A DNA stretch of 64,000 nucleotides from the NCBI GenBank assembly GCA_002701845.1, contig NZXG01000050.1:62001-126000 (forward strand). The letters run 5' to 3'. The DNA comes from Pseudomonadales bacterium (lineage in GTDB: Bacteria; Pseudomonadota; Gammaproteobacteria; Pseudomonadales; Ketobacteraceae). This document shows positions 62,766-64,000 of the stretch, piece after piece. The notes below the pieces were generated by a model, which saw only the letters and a list, made by a program, of their open reading frames with translations, did no database searches and had not been told where the DNA came from. Each line of letters starts with the position of its first letter. Position 1 is the first letter of the stretch. The position numbers and the translations under genes are program-made.

Positions 62766-63812
62766 ATGAGTGCCATGAGTGCCAACACGCGCTTGGGTCC
62801 GGTGATGCTGGACCTTGAAGGTCCCGAACTGGGGGCTGACGATATTCGACGTTTGCGCCATCCGGCCACCGGCGGCGTCATCCTGTTCTCCCGCAATCTG
62901 GAATCCGTGTCCCAGGTCCAACAGCTGGTGGCCGCGGTGCGGGCGCAGCGCCCGCAGCTGTTGCTGGCCATTGACCAGGAAGGAGGCCGGGTGCAGCGGC
63001 TGCGGCAGGGTGTGACCCGGCTGCCGGCCCTGGGGGCTTTGGGGCAACACTATGACCGAGATCCGGCGGGAGCGCTGGTGGCGGCGCAGGACTGGGGCTG
63101 GCTGATGGCGGCGGAGATGCTGGCACTGGGGCTGGACTTTTCCTTTGCCCCGGTGCTGGATCTGGAAGTGGGCCGCAGCGCCGTGATCGGTGACCGGGCC
63201 TTCCACGGTGATCCGGCGGTGGTGACCACCCTCGCCGCGGCTTATATCGACGGCATGCATGAAGCGGGTATGGCGGCCACCGGCAAACATTTTCCCGGCC
63301 ACGGCTGGGCCCGGGCCGACTCTCATGTGGCGGTGCCGGAGGACGAGCGACCCCTGGCTCAAATCCAGCAGCAGGATCTGGTGCCTTTTACCCGACTCAG
63401 CGCGCGGCTGGACGCGGTGATGCCGGCCCATGTAATTTACCAGGCCGTGGATTCTCGCCCGGCGGGGTTTTCCCGGCTCTGGTTGCAACAGCAATTGCGG
63501 CAGGGGCTGAACTTTAACGGCGTCATTTTCAGTGATGACCTGAATATGGCGGGGGCGGCGGTGGCCGGTGATTACGCTCAGCGGGCCCGGGCGGCTCTGG
63601 AGGCCGGCTGCGATATGGCGTTGTTGTGTAACAACGCGGCGGGCGCCGATCAGGTGCTGGACTGGCTGGCGGCGGAACCCCAATGGCCCGACCCCCGGCG
63701 GCTGGCGCCCATGGCCGCCCGGCAGCGGCTGGAATGGGATGCCCTGTGGCAAAGCCAGCGTTATCAGCAGGTGCGGCAGGCTATCGAAGCACAAACGGGT
63801 GCACAACAATAA
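62766..63812 (+). CDS. nagZ: Beta-N-acetylhexosaminidase
   Basis: Cytoplasmic glycosidase of family GH3, 348 residues (E. coli 341). It removes N-acetylglucosamine from anhydromuropeptides in cell-wall recycling; the products affect AmpC induction in many species. Motifs: LLLAIDQEGGRVQRL, the general acid/base loop KHFPGHGWARADSH and the nucleophile Asp in VIFSDDLNMAGA. AAGGAG lies six bases before the ATG. It is downstream of the L,D-transpeptidase gene on the same strand. Confidence 0.95.
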   Translation: MSAMSANTRLGPVMLDLEGPELGADDIRRLRHPATGGVILFSRNLESVSQVQQLVAAVRAQRPQLLLAIDQEGGRVQRLRQGVTRLPALGALGQHYDRDPAGALVAAQDWGWLMAAEMLALGLDFSFAPVLDLEVGRSAVIGDRAFHGDPAVVTTLAAAYIDGMHEAGMAATGKHFPGHGWARADSHVAVPEDERPLAQIQQQDLVPFTRLSARLDAVMPAHVIYQAVDSRPAGFSRLWLQQQLRQGLNFNGVIFSDDLNMAGAAVAGDYAQRARAALEAGCDMALLCNNAAGADQVLDWLAAEPQWPDPRRLAPMAARQRLEWDALWQSQRYQQVRQAIEAQTGAQQ

Positions 63813-63840
63813 ACAGGCGAACATCGACAGGAGTAACGCA

Positions 63841-64000
63841 GTGGAAATGCTGGCCCAGTGGTGGCAGGAGTTCAACGGCAGCCGGGATTGGGTAATACAG
63901 GTATTCGTGGTGGTGTTTGTCAGCCTGCTGGCCAACTACATCGCCCGTAAGTTCTACGACCGGCTGGAGCGAAAATTTGCCCAGACTCGTAACCTGTGGG
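63841..64000 (+). CDS. MscS-type mechanosensitive channel, partial
   Basis: The first 53 codons are within the window, starting with GTG after CAGGAG. The visible part reads VEMLAQWWQEFNGSRDWVIQ, then a membrane helix VFVVVFVSLLANYIA and RKFYDRLERKFAQTRNLW. This pattern opens the small-conductance mechanosensitive channel proteins found beside nagZ in related genomes. The conserved pore helix is beyond the window edge, so the call rests on the N-terminus only. Confidence 0.65.
   Translation, partial: MEMLAQWWQEFNGSRDWVIQVFVVVFVSLLANYIARKFYDRLERKFAQTRNLW

Noticed and set aside
62220-63935. 571-codon minus-strand frame across the L,D-transpeptidase gene and nagZ
   Set aside because: Antisense of two genes with intact active-site motifs; composition is Arg/His/Gln-rich as expected for a shadow.

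Overview
The window is dense, GC-rich chromosomal DNA from a gammaproteobacterium. Several neighbourhoods match the Pseudomonadales/Oceanospirillales core: gdhB-DUF2835-pyrD-rmf-rlmKL, topA-DUF6586-small protein-lexA-psrA-L,D-transpeptidase-nagZ, a MoxR/DUF58/Bat operon, and imuA-imuB-dnaE2. A DUF1329/YCF48/MMPL cluster, an OmpW/AlkL-type porin and a PsrA-type regulator fit a marine, lipid- or hydrocarbon-using organism such as Alcanivoracaceae. That family placement is inference from gene order, not proof. No rRNA, tRNA, CRISPR array or intact mobile element was seen.

Layout. 1-8.8 kb: DUF1315 and DUF6231 proteins, pepN, then DUF1329, YCF48-like and MMPL genes closed by a strong terminator. 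8.8-11.5 kb: the only clearly disturbed stretch. A secreted RHS/YD-repeat gene and a convergent AT-rich AAA ATPase gene have both lost their 3' parts and are joined tail to tail near 10,950. 11.5-18.5 kb: six-gene minus-strand operon moxR-DUF58-DUF4381-batA-batB/C-batD. 18.9-28.1 kb: NAD-glutamate dehydrogenase, DUF2835, pyrD, rmf (minus), rlmKL, chaB (minus). 28.3-35.2 kb: a proline-rich small protein, a coiled-coil membrane protein, a DUF5610 gene behind a perfect-looking sigma-28 promoter, and a 1355-residue membrane protein translationally coupled to a DUF836 thioredoxin-fold protein. 35.2-40.5 kb: tatD, an EAL/HDOD protein, cheV behind three 21-bp repeats, a DUF1499 lipoprotein, ompW and thpR. 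40.5-45.8 kb: SOS mutagenesis cassette imuA-imuB-dnaE2 with a LexA box. 46-53 kb: beta-CASP metallo-hydrolase, small lipoprotein, MOSC protein, several conserved hypotheticals, UspA, a fatty acid hydroxylase/sterol desaturase family protein and an AraC regulator. 53.5-64 kb: topA, a chemoreceptor, DUF6586, a small protein, lexA with its own LexA box, an outer-membrane barrel, psrA with tandem PsrA-type palindromes, an L,D-transpeptidase, nagZ and the start of an MscS-type channel.

Regulatory logic visible in the DNA. Two CTGT-N8-ACAG LexA boxes, each with a TATAAT inside, place lexA and imuA-imuB-dnaE2 in the SOS regulon. AAAC-N4-GTTT palindromes precede psrA (two, tandem) and ompW (one), suggesting that the fatty-acid-sensing PsrA controls itself and the OmpW porin. 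A TAAA-N15-GCCGATAA promoter ties the DUF5610 protein to the flagellar sigma factor. Motility signalling genes (cheV, EAL/HDOD, a chemoreceptor, a protein with a CheZ-like D-x3-Q motif) are scattered rather than clustered.
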